Source: Candidatus Woesearchaeota archaeon (GTDB lineage Archaea > Nanobdellota > Nanobdellia > Woesearchaeales > GW2011-AR9). From it: 15,985 nt of DNA. Below are positions 1 through 6,639 of the stretch, in pieces (positions within the stretch are counted from its first letter, which is position 1; every line of letters starts with the position of its first letter). The position numbers were made by a program, and so were the translations under genes. The stretch covers positions 1-15,985 of the forward strand of contig JAGVYX010000002.1 of NCBI GenBank assembly GCA_018303045.1. Reading direction: 5' to 3'. The notes under the pieces were generated by a model. It worked only from the letters and a program-made list of their open reading frames with translations. It ran no database searches and was not told where the DNA came from.

Positions 1-47
1 TGGGTTAACTTCATTAAGAAGAAAATGAACTACAGTATTAAACTACG

Positions 48-87
48 CCACTGGTCACGCTCACTGCGGTTCGCTTAAGACCAGTGG
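48..87 (-). other. Hairpin downstream of the Tli4-like pseudogene
   Basis: A perfect 9-bp inverted repeat (CCACTGGTC at 48-56 and GACCAGTGG at 79-87) encloses a 22-nt loop. It begins 17 nt beyond the stop codon of the minus-strand pseudogene, the usual place for a transcript end. The T-rich stretch after it (GTAGTTTAATA on the minus strand) is weak, so a Rho-independent terminator is possible but not demonstrated. Confidence 0.4.
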
Positions 88-104
88 TAAAATCACTATT
101 TATA

Positions 105-1052
105 TCATTCGTTTAGTATACGTATCTCTTCAGGCACTGGATAAGTGATAAGGGATGAAAGCAATGTCTTCCAGATGACATCCGCTTCCTCCCGTGCCGT
201 TTCTGGAGCAATCAGACGAATTTCAATCTGTGGTTTGTGATTACTATAACCTTCACCAGGAAAGTACCAAAGATACATCAATGTCGAGTCCCCATTCATT
301 AATAATTTTCCTTCTTTACCTCTAAGACCAGCCACCTTGCGTGTTTTTACAGTGAGGTCTATACCGTCGGGCGCCTCATCTTTTAGCATAGCTAGTGCCT
401 CCATCGGAGAAGTGTCTTTTCGTCCACCAACTGTCTGTGTGTCAATGGATAATTCAAGTTTAAAAGTTCTTAAATCGAAGACCGTTCGCGTCAGTTCGTT
501 TCGACTAGCAATGGTTACTAATTCGCCGTTACCTAGACAGAAGCCTCGTGCATCTTGAACAGATTCTGATATGAATGGTTGATAATCTTGAATGATCAGT
601 TCAAGGGAATGAACCATATCAGATTCAAACCCGATACTATCTTCTAGGACTACCGACAACACATGGTCCTTATATGGTTTCTGTACTTCAAGTGTAACTC
701 TCCTTTTAGTAGTCTGATAAAACACAGCATTATCATCTTTGATAGTTAGTGTGCGCACATTGAGATCAACAACATCATCAGGTAGCGACATCCCACGAAT
801 CTCACTAAGCCGCTTATCCCATACCAGAGTGCTATTACTATCGACTGGAATGGGAATGGTCTTAATCTGAATGTTAAAAATACTTTGATCACGATGTACA
901 AGGTTGATAGATTTAGGCAACTCGAATCTCAAGCACCCTGACACCAAAATTGCGTATCCTTGGCTTTGGCCACAGTAGTTTCATCCACCAGCAGGCATCC
1001 GAATATTAATAATAAAGTAATAATGATTATTGAATACCTTATCTTTTTCCAT
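105..1052 (-). pseudogene. Tli4-like T6SS immunity lipoprotein, frameshifted N terminus
   Basis: Positions 105-947 form a 280-codon frame whose only in-frame upstream start is a TTG. A different frame just upstream encodes a lipoprotein signal (KKIRYSIIIITLLLIFGC, lipobox before the Cys) continuing to DTQFWCQGA and then a stop at about 932. Restoring one base there joins it to LRFELPKSINL, giving CQGxLRFELP, the layout of the conserved N-terminal CVGRFxxxLP segment I know from Tli4 proteins. A second slip in the A-run after the ATG at 1050-1052 would put that start in frame with the signal. The middle (RGFCLGNGELV, RKVAGLRGKEGKLL) and the end (QIEIRLIAPE, then IWKTLLSSLITYPV) also resemble the Tli4 C-terminal domain. 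Tli4 proteins are periplasmic antidotes to type VI secretion lipase effectors in Proteobacteria. No effector lies in the window. The family call rests on remembered motifs; the frameshifts could be sequencing errors, or the gene could start at TTG. Confidence 0.6.
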
Positions 1053-1148
1053 AACTTTATTTTCGCAGTTCTTTTTAATATTTTATGTAATAGAGTAACC
1101 ACTAATTATGTAATTAAAATCTAACTATAAAAAACTTCTTTTTTGTTA

Positions 1149-1269
1149 AGAGAACTTTGAATAATTAGTTTTTTTTATCAAAACATTCTCTAAGAGACTA
1201 TGAAATGGCGGGGATTTTGTTATAAATATCTAAAAAAATCAGCAAAATCCCTCTTTTTCAAAGTTCTCT
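1149..1269. repeat. 121-bp element with 13-bp terminal inverted repeats
   Basis: AGAGAACTTTGAA at 1149-1161 is the exact reverse complement of TTCAAAGTTCTCT at 1257-1269. Inside is a second perfect inverted repeat (GGGATTTTG at 1211-1219, CAAAATCCC at 1243-1251). A third copy of the TTCTCTAA motif lies at 1186-1193. The dinucleotide TA flanks the left arm (1147-1148) and overlaps the end of the right arm (1269-1270). This resembles a miniature inverted-repeat transposable element without a transposase, but a large hairpin of another kind cannot be excluded. It sits in the gap between the archaeal operon and the bacterial-like pseudogene. Confidence 0.5.
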
Positions 1270-1316
1270 AAAGTAAAATTCTTAAGTATCCACTCTTTTA
1301 CTAACTTTGGGGGAAA

Positions 1317-1340
1317 CTAGGAGGAGTGAACTCCCCTTAG
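1317..1340. other. Short GC-rich hairpin in the AT-rich gap
   Basis: CTAGGAGGAG (1317-1326) and CTCCCCTTAG (1331-1340) pair over ten positions with one mismatch and one G-T, around a TGAA tetraloop. On the plus strand a T6 run follows about ten bases later (from 1352). That spacing is too long for a classical terminator. No gene is visible around it, and its role is unknown. Confidence 0.35.
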
Positions 1341-1450
1341 TAATCACTCTGTTTTTTAGTATCATTGGATTATTATTAGATTTTAGAATAAGAAGATTAA
1401 AAGATGGCCATTAAGCAACTTAATCACTTGAAAAATAAGTGTAATTTAAT

Positions 1451-1459
1451 AAAAAAAAA
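1451..1459 (-). terminator. Oligo-T terminator of the ribosomal operon
   Basis: Nine consecutive A on the plus strand give a T9 run on the minus strand, about 70 nt after the secY stop codon. Archaeal RNA polymerase terminates at oligo-T tracts without needing a hairpin. More T-rich sequence surrounds it (for example the T5 at 1434-1438). No further operon gene follows secY. Confidence 0.5.
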
Positions 1460-1527
1460 TAAGTTTTCTAGTACAAAGGAAATAGAGAGATACTTTAGAT
1501 GTAATTAAAAATAGCGATCTAGATTCA

Positions 1528-2913
1528 TCATTCCATAAATTTTCGCATCGCTGGATGCATATCCATCATATGCTGTTTGGCGATTTCTTCATATAATTTG
1601 TAAATGATCATTACTGCCAGTAAAATTCCCGTTCCCTGCGATAAGGCTCCGGTTAAGTCAGCTAAAGCCGCCAGCAAACCGATGGCTGCTCCTCCAACAA
1701 TGGTTAATGACCAGATATACCGGCTCAGTATTTTTTCTAATACCCGCTCATCTCTTCGGAAACCGGGAATTTGCAGCCCGGAGTTTAAAATCTGCTTAGC
1801 CTGGCTTTTCGCATCCATATTTGCCGTCTGCATCCAAAAAATGCTGAAAACTACCGAGCCAATCATGAAAATCAAGATATAAATCAGAGCCTGCCCGATC
1901 ATCGCTCCGCTAAAGCTTCCCTGAATGATGCTCTGCAGCAGATTGGGAGCCTGAATCCAATAAGCAAAGCCGCTGACTGGCGTTCCATTAGAGAATGTTC
2001 CCAAAATCGGAACTCCCCAGCGCTCAAACAAGCTGCCAAATAATTGAATGTTGGCCATCAATGCCGCTACTAAAATTACCGGGATGTTAGAGGTATAAAA
2101 AAAGTTTAACGGCCATCTCATGCCATATCCTCTTACCCGGCCAAAGGACAAAGGAATTTCCACCTTCATGGCCTGCCCATAAACAGCAATTAAAAAGACG
2201 GCGATGGTCGAGGCTATCGCTGCAATCTGCAAACCGGCCGTAGTTACATCTCCTAGAGCTAAAGACTGGAACAACGCCGGGATCGCCCCGCTGGCAATCT
2301 GCGAGCCTTCCGGCCGGATATAATTGAAAGCCCTAATGAAAATCTGCTGGGCCACACCGGCTACGATAAACAAGGAAATTCCCGAGCCAAAACCCCACTT
2401 GGAAATAACTTCATCCATAAACATGATCAAAAGCCCGCCGATAATCAGCTGCAATATTAATAGCCACTGCAATTGGATATATAACGGAGTTCCGGCAATA
2501 AGCTGAGAAGGAGCCAGGCCGCCCATCAGCACATAAATAGAGGCTTCAAATAAAACAAAACAGATAGCCATTAGCTTCTGCAATCCCTGAAATTTCTTCT
2601 TGCCTTCCGAAGTAGTTAAATCTAGCTTTAAAATACCTGTTCCTGAAAGCAATTGCAGAACTATCGAAGCCGTAACGATTGGCCCAATTCCTAAACTGAT
2701 CATTGATCCAAACGACGCTCCCAGAATAATGGATAAGAATTCAAACTGCTGCAAGGAATTTTCTCCCAGGCCAAATAAAGGGATCAAGCCCATTACATAA
2801 AAAATAACTAGAATTATTAAAGTCCATTTAAGCTTCTCCTTAAATGGCAACTTCTTCTGTAATGGTCCTTTAACCTCCGGGAGATGCGAAAGGATGCCTT
2901 CAAATAGACTCAT
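1528..2913 (-). CDS. secY: Protein translocase subunit SecY
   Basis: Central pore subunit of the SecYE-beta channel in the cytoplasmic membrane, which exports and inserts proteins. At 461 residues it has the usual archaeal length. Ten hydrophobic segments are visible, at roughly residues 30-48, 72-90, 113-131, 147-165, 176-196, 228-246, 276-294, 340-361, 401-421 and 424-440. The N-terminal amphipathic segment LPFKEKLKW and the cytosolic loop IPGFRRDERVLEKIL before segment 9 are typical of archaeal SecY. The start is one base after the uL15 stop, so translation is probably coupled. It is the last gene of the operon, as in most archaea, although the adenylate kinase gene often found next is absent. 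The stop TGA is followed at once by a second TGA. No defects were seen. Confidence 0.97.
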   Translation of the reverse strand: MSLFEGILSHLPEVKGPLQKKLPFKEKLKWTLIILVIFYVMGLIPLFGLGENSLQQFEFLSIILGASFGSMISLGIGPIVTASIVLQLLSGTGILKLDLTTSEGKKKFQGLQKLMAICFVLFEASIYVLMGGLAPSQLIAGTPLYIQLQWLLILQLIIGGLLIMFMDEVISKWGFGSGISLFIVAGVAQQIFIRAFNYIRPEGSQIASGAIPALFQSLALGDVTTAGLQIAAIASTIAVFLIAVYGQAMKVEIPLSFGRVRGYGMRWPLNFFYTSNIPVILVAALMANIQLFGSLFERWGVPILGTFSNGTPVSGFAYWIQAPNLLQSIIQGSFSGAMIGQALIYILIFMIGSVVFSIFWMQTANMDAKSQAKQILNSGLQIPGFRRDERVLEKILSRYIWSLTIVGGAAIGLLAALADLTGALSQGTGILLAVMIIYKLYEEIAKQHMMDMHPAMRKFME

Positions 2914-2914
2914 G

Positions 2915-3409
2915 TTATGGTTCTTCAGAATGTTCTTCTGAATTTAGTTTGGCTTCTGATTTAACTTCGGATTTAACTTCCGATAATTCTACTTTGCCGC
3001 CAGCTGCGGCTACCTTTTCTGCTGTTTTCTGGCTGCAATAAGCAGCAGTAAAAATAATTTTATTATTAATAGTTCCAGCGCTTAATAATTTATCGAAACC
3101 AATTTTCTTTAAATTTACAAGATACTGGTCCGTTTTCTTAACCGCTTGGCCTTCTCCAACTAATTTATTCAATCGTTCTTCTGTAAAATAACCAATATTA
3201 ATAGCGTTTATTGGCTTAGCTGATCTTCTGGGAAGAAATCCCCTCTGGCCAAGAACAATGCCATGGCGCTTATGCCCGGCCCGTTTCCCCGATCCAGCTC
3301 TTCCTTTGCCGCCACGGCTGCCTTTGCCTCTGCGCTTCTTATGATGCCCACAGCCATGGGAAGTGTGAGCCCGATACTTGACTACTTTCTTTCTACGGTT
3401 AGTTACCAT
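2915..3409 (-). CDS. rpl15: Large-subunit ribosomal protein uL15
   Basis: Primary 23S rRNA-binding protein of the large subunit. The N-terminal basic, glycine-rich arm (SHGCGHHKKRRGKGSRGGKG followed by RAGSGKRAGHKRHG) is the family signature and threads into rRNA. The globular domain continues through KLLSAGTINNKI and ends near KVAAAGGKVEL. After about residue 140 there is an acidic tail containing a repeated EVKS unit, encoded by a 12-bp near-perfect tandem repeat (2957-2980). The gene overlaps neither neighbour: secY follows after 1 nt, whereas upstream it is separated from uL30 by the broken accessory gene and a 40-nt repeat-containing spacer with no clear Shine-Dalgarno sequence. Confidence 0.97.
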   Translation of the reverse strand: MVTNRRKKVVKYRAHTSHGCGHHKKRRGKGSRGGKGRAGSGKRAGHKRHGIVLGQRGFLPRRSAKPINAINIGYFTEERLNKLVGEGQAVKKTDQYLVNLKKIGFDKLLSAGTINNKIIFTAAYCSQKTAEKVAAAGGKVELSEVKSEVKSEAKLNSEEHSEEP

Positions 3410-3417
3410 TTTATTTA

Positions 3418-3443
3418 TTGAATTTAGTTATTGAATTTAGTTA
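3418..3443. repeat. 13-bp tandem repeat in the leader of uL15
   Basis: TTGAATTTAGTTA occurs twice head to tail (3418-3430, 3431-3443). A degenerate third copy follows at 3444-3456 (three differences), reaching across the stop codon of the broken accessory gene. It occupies most of the spacer directly in front of the uL15 start codon. Confidence 0.8.
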
Positions 3444-3449
3444 TTAAAT

Positions 3450-3744
3450 TTATTTTTGAGGGAGATAATCTCCATTGCTATCAAACATACTTCTATTCAT
3501 TGGAATCTTTTTGCCATTTTGGACTACTACATAAATTCCATTAAAAGGATCGTTATCTAACATTTGTTCCACAGCTTTCGTTTTAAAAACTATCCTATTA
3601 TTATAATCATTTATTATAATCATTTGAACTTAGTGTACCTGCTAAATATTTTAAAGACAGCAAATCTCGTATACTCTCCTGTAAAAAGTGCTGTGCATAT
3701 TCGTGAAAAGTATTATTACCCCGTTCAGAGGTATTATTACTCAT
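3450..3744 (-). pseudogene. Orphan operon gene broken by a 13-bp duplication
   Basis: This lies between uL30 and uL15, which are normally neighbours. An ATG directly abuts the uL30 stop (TAAATG) with AGGAGG nine bases upstream. The first frame (3607-3744, 45 codons, beginning MSNNTSERGNNTFHEYAQHF) stops just after SSNDYNK. A second frame (3450-3623, 57 codons) carries on with NRIVFKTKAVEQMLD, then FNGIYVVVQNGKKIPMNR, to GDYLPQK. The frames meet at a perfect 13-bp tandem duplication (3600-3625). Deleting one copy gives one continuous 93-residue protein, with a likely helical N half and a strand-rich C half. No membrane segment or known motif is recognised, and it does not look like a basic ribosomal protein. 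It may be a pseudogene, two short overlapping proteins, a phase-variable gene or a minority assembly variant. Confidence 0.6.
3600..3625. repeat. Perfect 13-bp tandem duplication (frameshifting)
   Basis: ATTATAATCATTT is present twice with no spacer (3600-3612 and 3613-3625). Thirteen is not a multiple of three, so the second copy shifts the minus-strand frame of the accessory gene and creates the TGA at 3607-3609. The identity of the copies suggests a recent slippage or duplication event. Confidence 0.9.
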
Positions 3745-4200
3745 TTAAACCATCCTCCTAATTAAGTCATCCATCTTATCAGCTCGATAGCCTAGGCCGC
3801 CGCCGGCTCTAAATGCCACTTTGATTCCTTTCCGGCCAAAGCCTTTCAGCGGAGGATTTAACTTGAAATAAGGCAAATAATTCCGGCCTTTAAATTCAAT
3901 CGTTTTATAACTATATTTTTTCTTTGAATCGGTAGTTTCGCCAGGATATTTTATCCCGCGCTTTTCCACCAACTCCCGGTAGGTTTCTTCAGAAATTTCC
4001 CCCCAGGTAACAAAATCCTTAACTTTAGTCATCATCCCCGCCATTGGCGGGGTGTTGTTTACAACTACGCAGCGATTTTTATGGGTTAGCTTCAACATTT
4101 CCAAAGTGTCTTTCATGCTTTTCGTCATGCTGACCATTCCCCTAACTAAGACTACGGCTAATTTTGCAGGAGACTTACCGGATTTATTTTGCTGGGTCAT
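3745..4200 (-). CDS. rpl30: Large-subunit ribosomal protein uL30
   Basis: Large-subunit protein of the archaeal or eukaryotic L30/L7 type: 151 residues, against about 60 for bacterial L30. The ferredoxin-like core LAVVLVRG followed by TLEMLKLTHKNRCVVVNNTP is clear, as is the archaeal C terminus (LKGFGRKGIKVAFRAGGGLG, then DLIRRMV). A short polar leader of about 12 residues precedes the core. The start overlaps the uS5 stop (ATGA), indicating coupled translation. Its own stop touches the ATG of the broken accessory gene rather than uL15, which would be the usual next gene. Confidence 0.97.
   Translation of the reverse strand: MTQQNKSGKSPAKLAVVLVRGMVSMTKSMKDTLEMLKLTHKNRCVVVNNTPPMAGMMTKVKDFVTWGEISEETYRELVEKRGIKYPGETTDSKKKYSYKTIEFKGRNYLPYFKLNPPLKGFGRKGIKVAFRAGGGLGYRADKMDDLIRRMV
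3754..3759 (-). promoter_or_regulatory. Shine-Dalgarno AGGAGG for the accessory gene
   Basis: AGGAGG on the minus strand lies nine bases before the ATG at 3742-3744. It also encodes the Arg-Arg near the uL30 C terminus (RRMV), a common ending in that family, so it may be coincidental. Even so, it is the strongest Shine-Dalgarno match I saw in the window and supports the accessory start. Confidence 0.4.
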
Positions 4201-5000
4201 GGTTCAGCCCTAACCTCGGTTATTTTTTCAATAGCTTCTGCGGCCTCAGCCTTTAATTTGCCTTCGACAAACCCAACTTTGGCTTTATCTTCAGAGCGGA
4301 TTTTTGTTTGAGACAATTTCTTTAAAGCGTCAACTAAGGCTTCAATTAAATTCAGTTTGGTTCCAGTCTGCCCTTCGGTTTTGCTCCAGATATCCTTTAT
4401 CCCAGCCAAAGCTAAGACTTTAGCGCATTCCTTCTCAATGCATAACCCCGTCCCTCTAGGCGCGGGCATTAAGGTCAAGCGAACTGATCCGCATTTTCCG
4501 GTAACGGCAACAGGTATCGAGGTTGGTTCCATGGAATCGGATTCCCAGCTGCCTGCTCCTCGCCTAATTTTAATTAGATTTAACCGAGCTTTTCTCTTGG
4601 CTTTATCGCGGGCAGGAACTGTCTCTTTGCTTTTGCCAGTGCCCACACCGACATAACCATCGCGATTGCCTACTACAGCACAAGTCATAAATTGGATTCG
4701 ATTTCCTTCTCTAGTTTTTTTCTGAGTCTGCCGGAAGATTCTCCTCTGCCCGCCGCCAAATTTACCTTTAGCTTGCCCGATTAACAATAAATCTTCTTCT
4801 AAGCCAGGAATTAAAACGTTAACAATTTCTGCTTCCTTGATCTTAAAATTATTATTGAAAATTTCCTCGATATCGGTAATTTTGCCTCCCTTAACCACCC
4901 GGCCTAATTCAGTTACTGGTTTCCATTCTCCTTTAAGTTCAGGAACAGACTCAATTCCTTGAATTACCTTTTTATCCTCAATAATTATGTTGTCAGCCAT
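4197..5000 (-). CDS. rps5: Small-subunit ribosomal protein uS5
   Basis: Small-subunit protein near the mRNA entry channel, contributing to decoding accuracy. The N-terminal double-stranded-RNA-binding-like domain covers about residues 50-115. It is followed by the family signature GNRDGYVGVGTGKSKETVPA and the C-terminal domain with LMPAPRGTGL. At 267 residues it is longer than typical archaeal S5; the extra length is a charged C-terminal extension after about residue 230 (ending AEAIEKITEVRAEP). The gene starts 2 nt after the uL18 stop and overlaps uL30 by ATGA. Confidence 0.97.
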   Translation of the reverse strand: MADNIIIEDKKVIQGIESVPELKGEWKPVTELGRVVKGGKITDIEEIFNNNFKIKEAEIVNVLIPGLEEDLLLIGQAKGKFGGGQRRIFRQTQKKTREGNRIQFMTCAVVGNRDGYVGVGTGKSKETVPARDKAKRKARLNLIKIRRGAGSWESDSMEPTSIPVAVTGKCGSVRLTLMPAPRGTGLCIEKECAKVLALAGIKDIWSKTEGQTGTKLNLIEALVDALKKLSQTKIRSEDKAKVGFVEGKLKAEAAEAIEKITEVRAEP

Positions 5001-5002
5001 TT

Positions 5003-5503
5003 TTAACCATTAATTGCCCTTTTAACTTGCATAAACTGGGTTTTAACATTATCTTTTAAATGTTCTCCTTGAATTTTATCATTGCTGGGGAAGATGCTTT
5101 CGCCGCTGTAAGGAACAGCCAATCCGCCGTCAATTAAACCCCTTAGGAAAGTATAAATTTTTCCTTTAAGTTTCGGCTGCTTGAACCCGGTATCCAGGAT
5201 TGATTCCTGGACTCCGGCCGCCAGAGCTTTTTTAGCCAATAATAAGCCAGTTAAATAAGCTGCGGGAACATTTTTATGGGAAGCCGCCCATCCCTGCTCT
5301 TTTAAGGAGTTGGAAGAAACAGCCGCCCTAACTAAATCGCCTTGCGGTGAAAATTCAATGATTTGGGCGATTATTTTTCTATTGGTAAAGCGAATAACTG
5401 CCCGCGGCTTTCGAGAAGCCAATAATTTCAACCGCTTATTATAATCAGTTTTAGATTCTCTCTTTCTTCGGTACAATACAGGTTTGGGTTTTAGGTTAGC
5501 CAT
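5003..5503 (-). CDS. rpl18: Large-subunit ribosomal protein uL18
   Basis: Binds 5S rRNA and, with uL5, forms the central protuberance of the large subunit. The archaeal form is recognised from YRRKRESKTDYNKRLKLLAS, the strand RAVIRFTNRKIIAQII and the helix LTGLLLAKKAL. The length, 166 residues, is normal for archaea. The upstream spacer (5504-5543) is AT-rich and could hold a weak internal promoter. uS5 follows after 2 nt. Confidence 0.96.
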   Translation of the reverse strand: MANLKPKPVLYRRKRESKTDYNKRLKLLASRKPRAVIRFTNRKIIAQIIEFSPQGDLVRAAVSSNSLKEQGWAASHKNVPAAYLTGLLLAKKALAAGVQESILDTGFKQPKLKGKIYTFLRGLIDGGLAVPYSGESIFPSNDKIQGEHLKDNVKTQFMQVKRAING

Positions 5504-5543
5504 GGTTATTTAGTATTTATATTATTTAATTTTAGGATTTATT

Positions 5544-5990
5544 TTATTTAATATTAAACAGCTTATGTTCAGTTAAATATAGCTTGATATGCCGGCGGCT
5601 TCTGAAATATCCGCCTTTGCATCTAGCATACAGCAGCTTGTAATTTTCCGGCGACAACAAGCTTTTTTGTTTTAATTCCTGCAATAATCTTCTCTGCGTT
5701 CTTACTTTAGTAATCCAGCTTCTTTTGCGGCTGACAATGGAATATTTAGACCCTTTTCTTGAGCCGCGGCCGCCCTGCCGGCCTTTGCGCTTTTGCGCAG
5801 CGGTCTGGCGGGCTCTGGCTCTAGACTGCCAGTTTGCTGGAGCTTTAAATATTTTCTTAACGGCAATTAAGCCTCGAATGTCCGATCTGGTAATAGCTTT
5901 TTTAATTTCTTCTAAAGCCCCGTCAGCAAATCTGACTTTCCTGGGGGAAGTCTTCAATATTTTTGCGGCTAATAATTTTCGGCTATTCAT
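5544..5990 (-). CDS. rpl19e: Large-subunit ribosomal protein eL19
   Basis: Archaeal and eukaryotic large-subunit protein with no bacterial counterpart; in eukaryotes it takes part in an intersubunit bridge. The helical N terminus (SRKLLAAKILKTSPRKVRF, then IKKAITRSDIRGLI) and the basic arm with KRKGRQGGRGSRKGSK are diagnostic. The end YFRSRRHIKLYLTEHKLFN matches the conserved archaeal C terminus. It has 148 residues, as expected. It starts 4 nt after the eL32 stop. Confidence 0.96.
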   Translation of the reverse strand: MNSRKLLAAKILKTSPRKVRFADGALEEIKKAITRSDIRGLIAVKKIFKAPANWQSRARARQTAAQKRKGRQGGRGSRKGSKYSIVSRKRSWITKVRTQRRLLQELKQKSLLSPENYKLLYARCKGGYFRSRRHIKLYLTEHKLFNIK

Positions 5991-5994
5991 GACG

Positions 5995-6639
5995 TTATCT
6001 CTGGGTAATTATTTTCTCCATTTCCCTCTGTTCTTTTTTCTTTTCCTCTTCCATGACTGCGGCTTTTTCCTGAGGCAGATCTTCTTCTTTCTGATCAGAA
6101 GCAGGGGCTTTTTGTTCTTTCTTATCCGCATCTTTCTTCTTTTTTTCTTCAGCTTTCCGCTCTTTCTCCAGCTGCTTTTTAGACTTAATCTCTGATTTTT
6201 CTTTCTTCAATTTTTGGCGCTCATCAAGATTTTGATGGATCTTCTCTATTAATTTCTGAGAATCTTTGACGTTGATCACTCTTATTTTATTAGCCAAAGC
6301 AAATTGCAGCAAGTCCAGCCGTTTTTTATTCCCGACGGTACTAACAATCACCGCCCCTTCGCTGGCTGAATCTAAAGATTTTAATTCATCAACGGTAGCC
6401 ACCGCCACTGGACGCAAGCCTGAAGAATGCAGGCCGCGAACTTCGCGCGGGGAACCGTACCCTGGAGTAGGCATGGCCGGCCGGCCGCAATGAAACTGCC
6501 TGACTTTAGAATGGCGGCCCATGGGAAAACGCCAGCGGCTTTTAATTCGGTCCACAAACTTAGACTCCTTTACCAAAAAGTCCGGCATTGACCGTTTAGC
6601 CTTATTACGCATTGCTAATAATGTTTTGCTGCCGCTCAT
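5995..6639 (-). CDS. rpl32e: Large-subunit ribosomal protein eL32 with long tail
   Basis: Archaeal and eukaryotic large-subunit protein. The core is in residues 1 to about 137, with FVDRIKSRWRFPMGRHSKVR, GYGSPREVRGLHSSGLRPV and the strand KIRVINVK. Residues about 138-214 form a tail extremely rich in Lys, Glu and Gln, predicted by eye to be a long helix or coiled coil (KKEKSEIKSKKQLEKERKAE). Typical archaeal eL32 has about 130-150 residues, or more only when it carries an N-terminal extension, so the C-terminal tail here is unusual. The start directly abuts the uL6 stop (TAAATG). Confidence 0.95.
   Translation of the reverse strand: MSGSKTLLAMRNKAKRSMPDFLVKESKFVDRIKSRWRFPMGRHSKVRQFHCGRPAMPTPGYGSPREVRGLHSSGLRPVAVATVDELKSLDSASEGAVIVSTVGNKKRLDLLQFALANKIRVINVKDSQKLIEKIHQNLDERQKLKKEKSEIKSKKQLEKERKAEEKKKKDADKKEQKAPASDQKEEDLPQEKAAVMEEEKKKEQREMEKIITQR

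Noticed and set aside
1..104. Integron attC site downstream of the immunity-like gene
   Set aside because: The 9-bp hairpin is present, but no matching RYYYAAC and GTTRRRY core pair flanks it, so a cassette structure is not supported.
1404..1508. Plus-strand 34-codon frame (MAIKQLNHLKNKCNLIKKNK...) in the secY-downstream gap
   Set aside because: It is short, has no ribosome-binding site and no recognised family, and covers the oligo-A tract that better serves as the operon terminator. A gene fragment cannot be fully excluded.
3564..3761. Plus-strand 65-codon frame across the uL30-uL15 gap
   Set aside because: It is antisense to the reconstructed accessory gene and the uL30 end. Its composition (Ile/Tyr runs) simply reflects the AT-rich repeat, and there is no ribosome-binding site.
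5725..6195. Long plus-strand frame of 156 codons opposite eL19 and eL32
   Set aside because: Its Phe/Leu-rich sequence is the complement of the Lys/Glu-rich tail of eL32, so it is a shadow frame.
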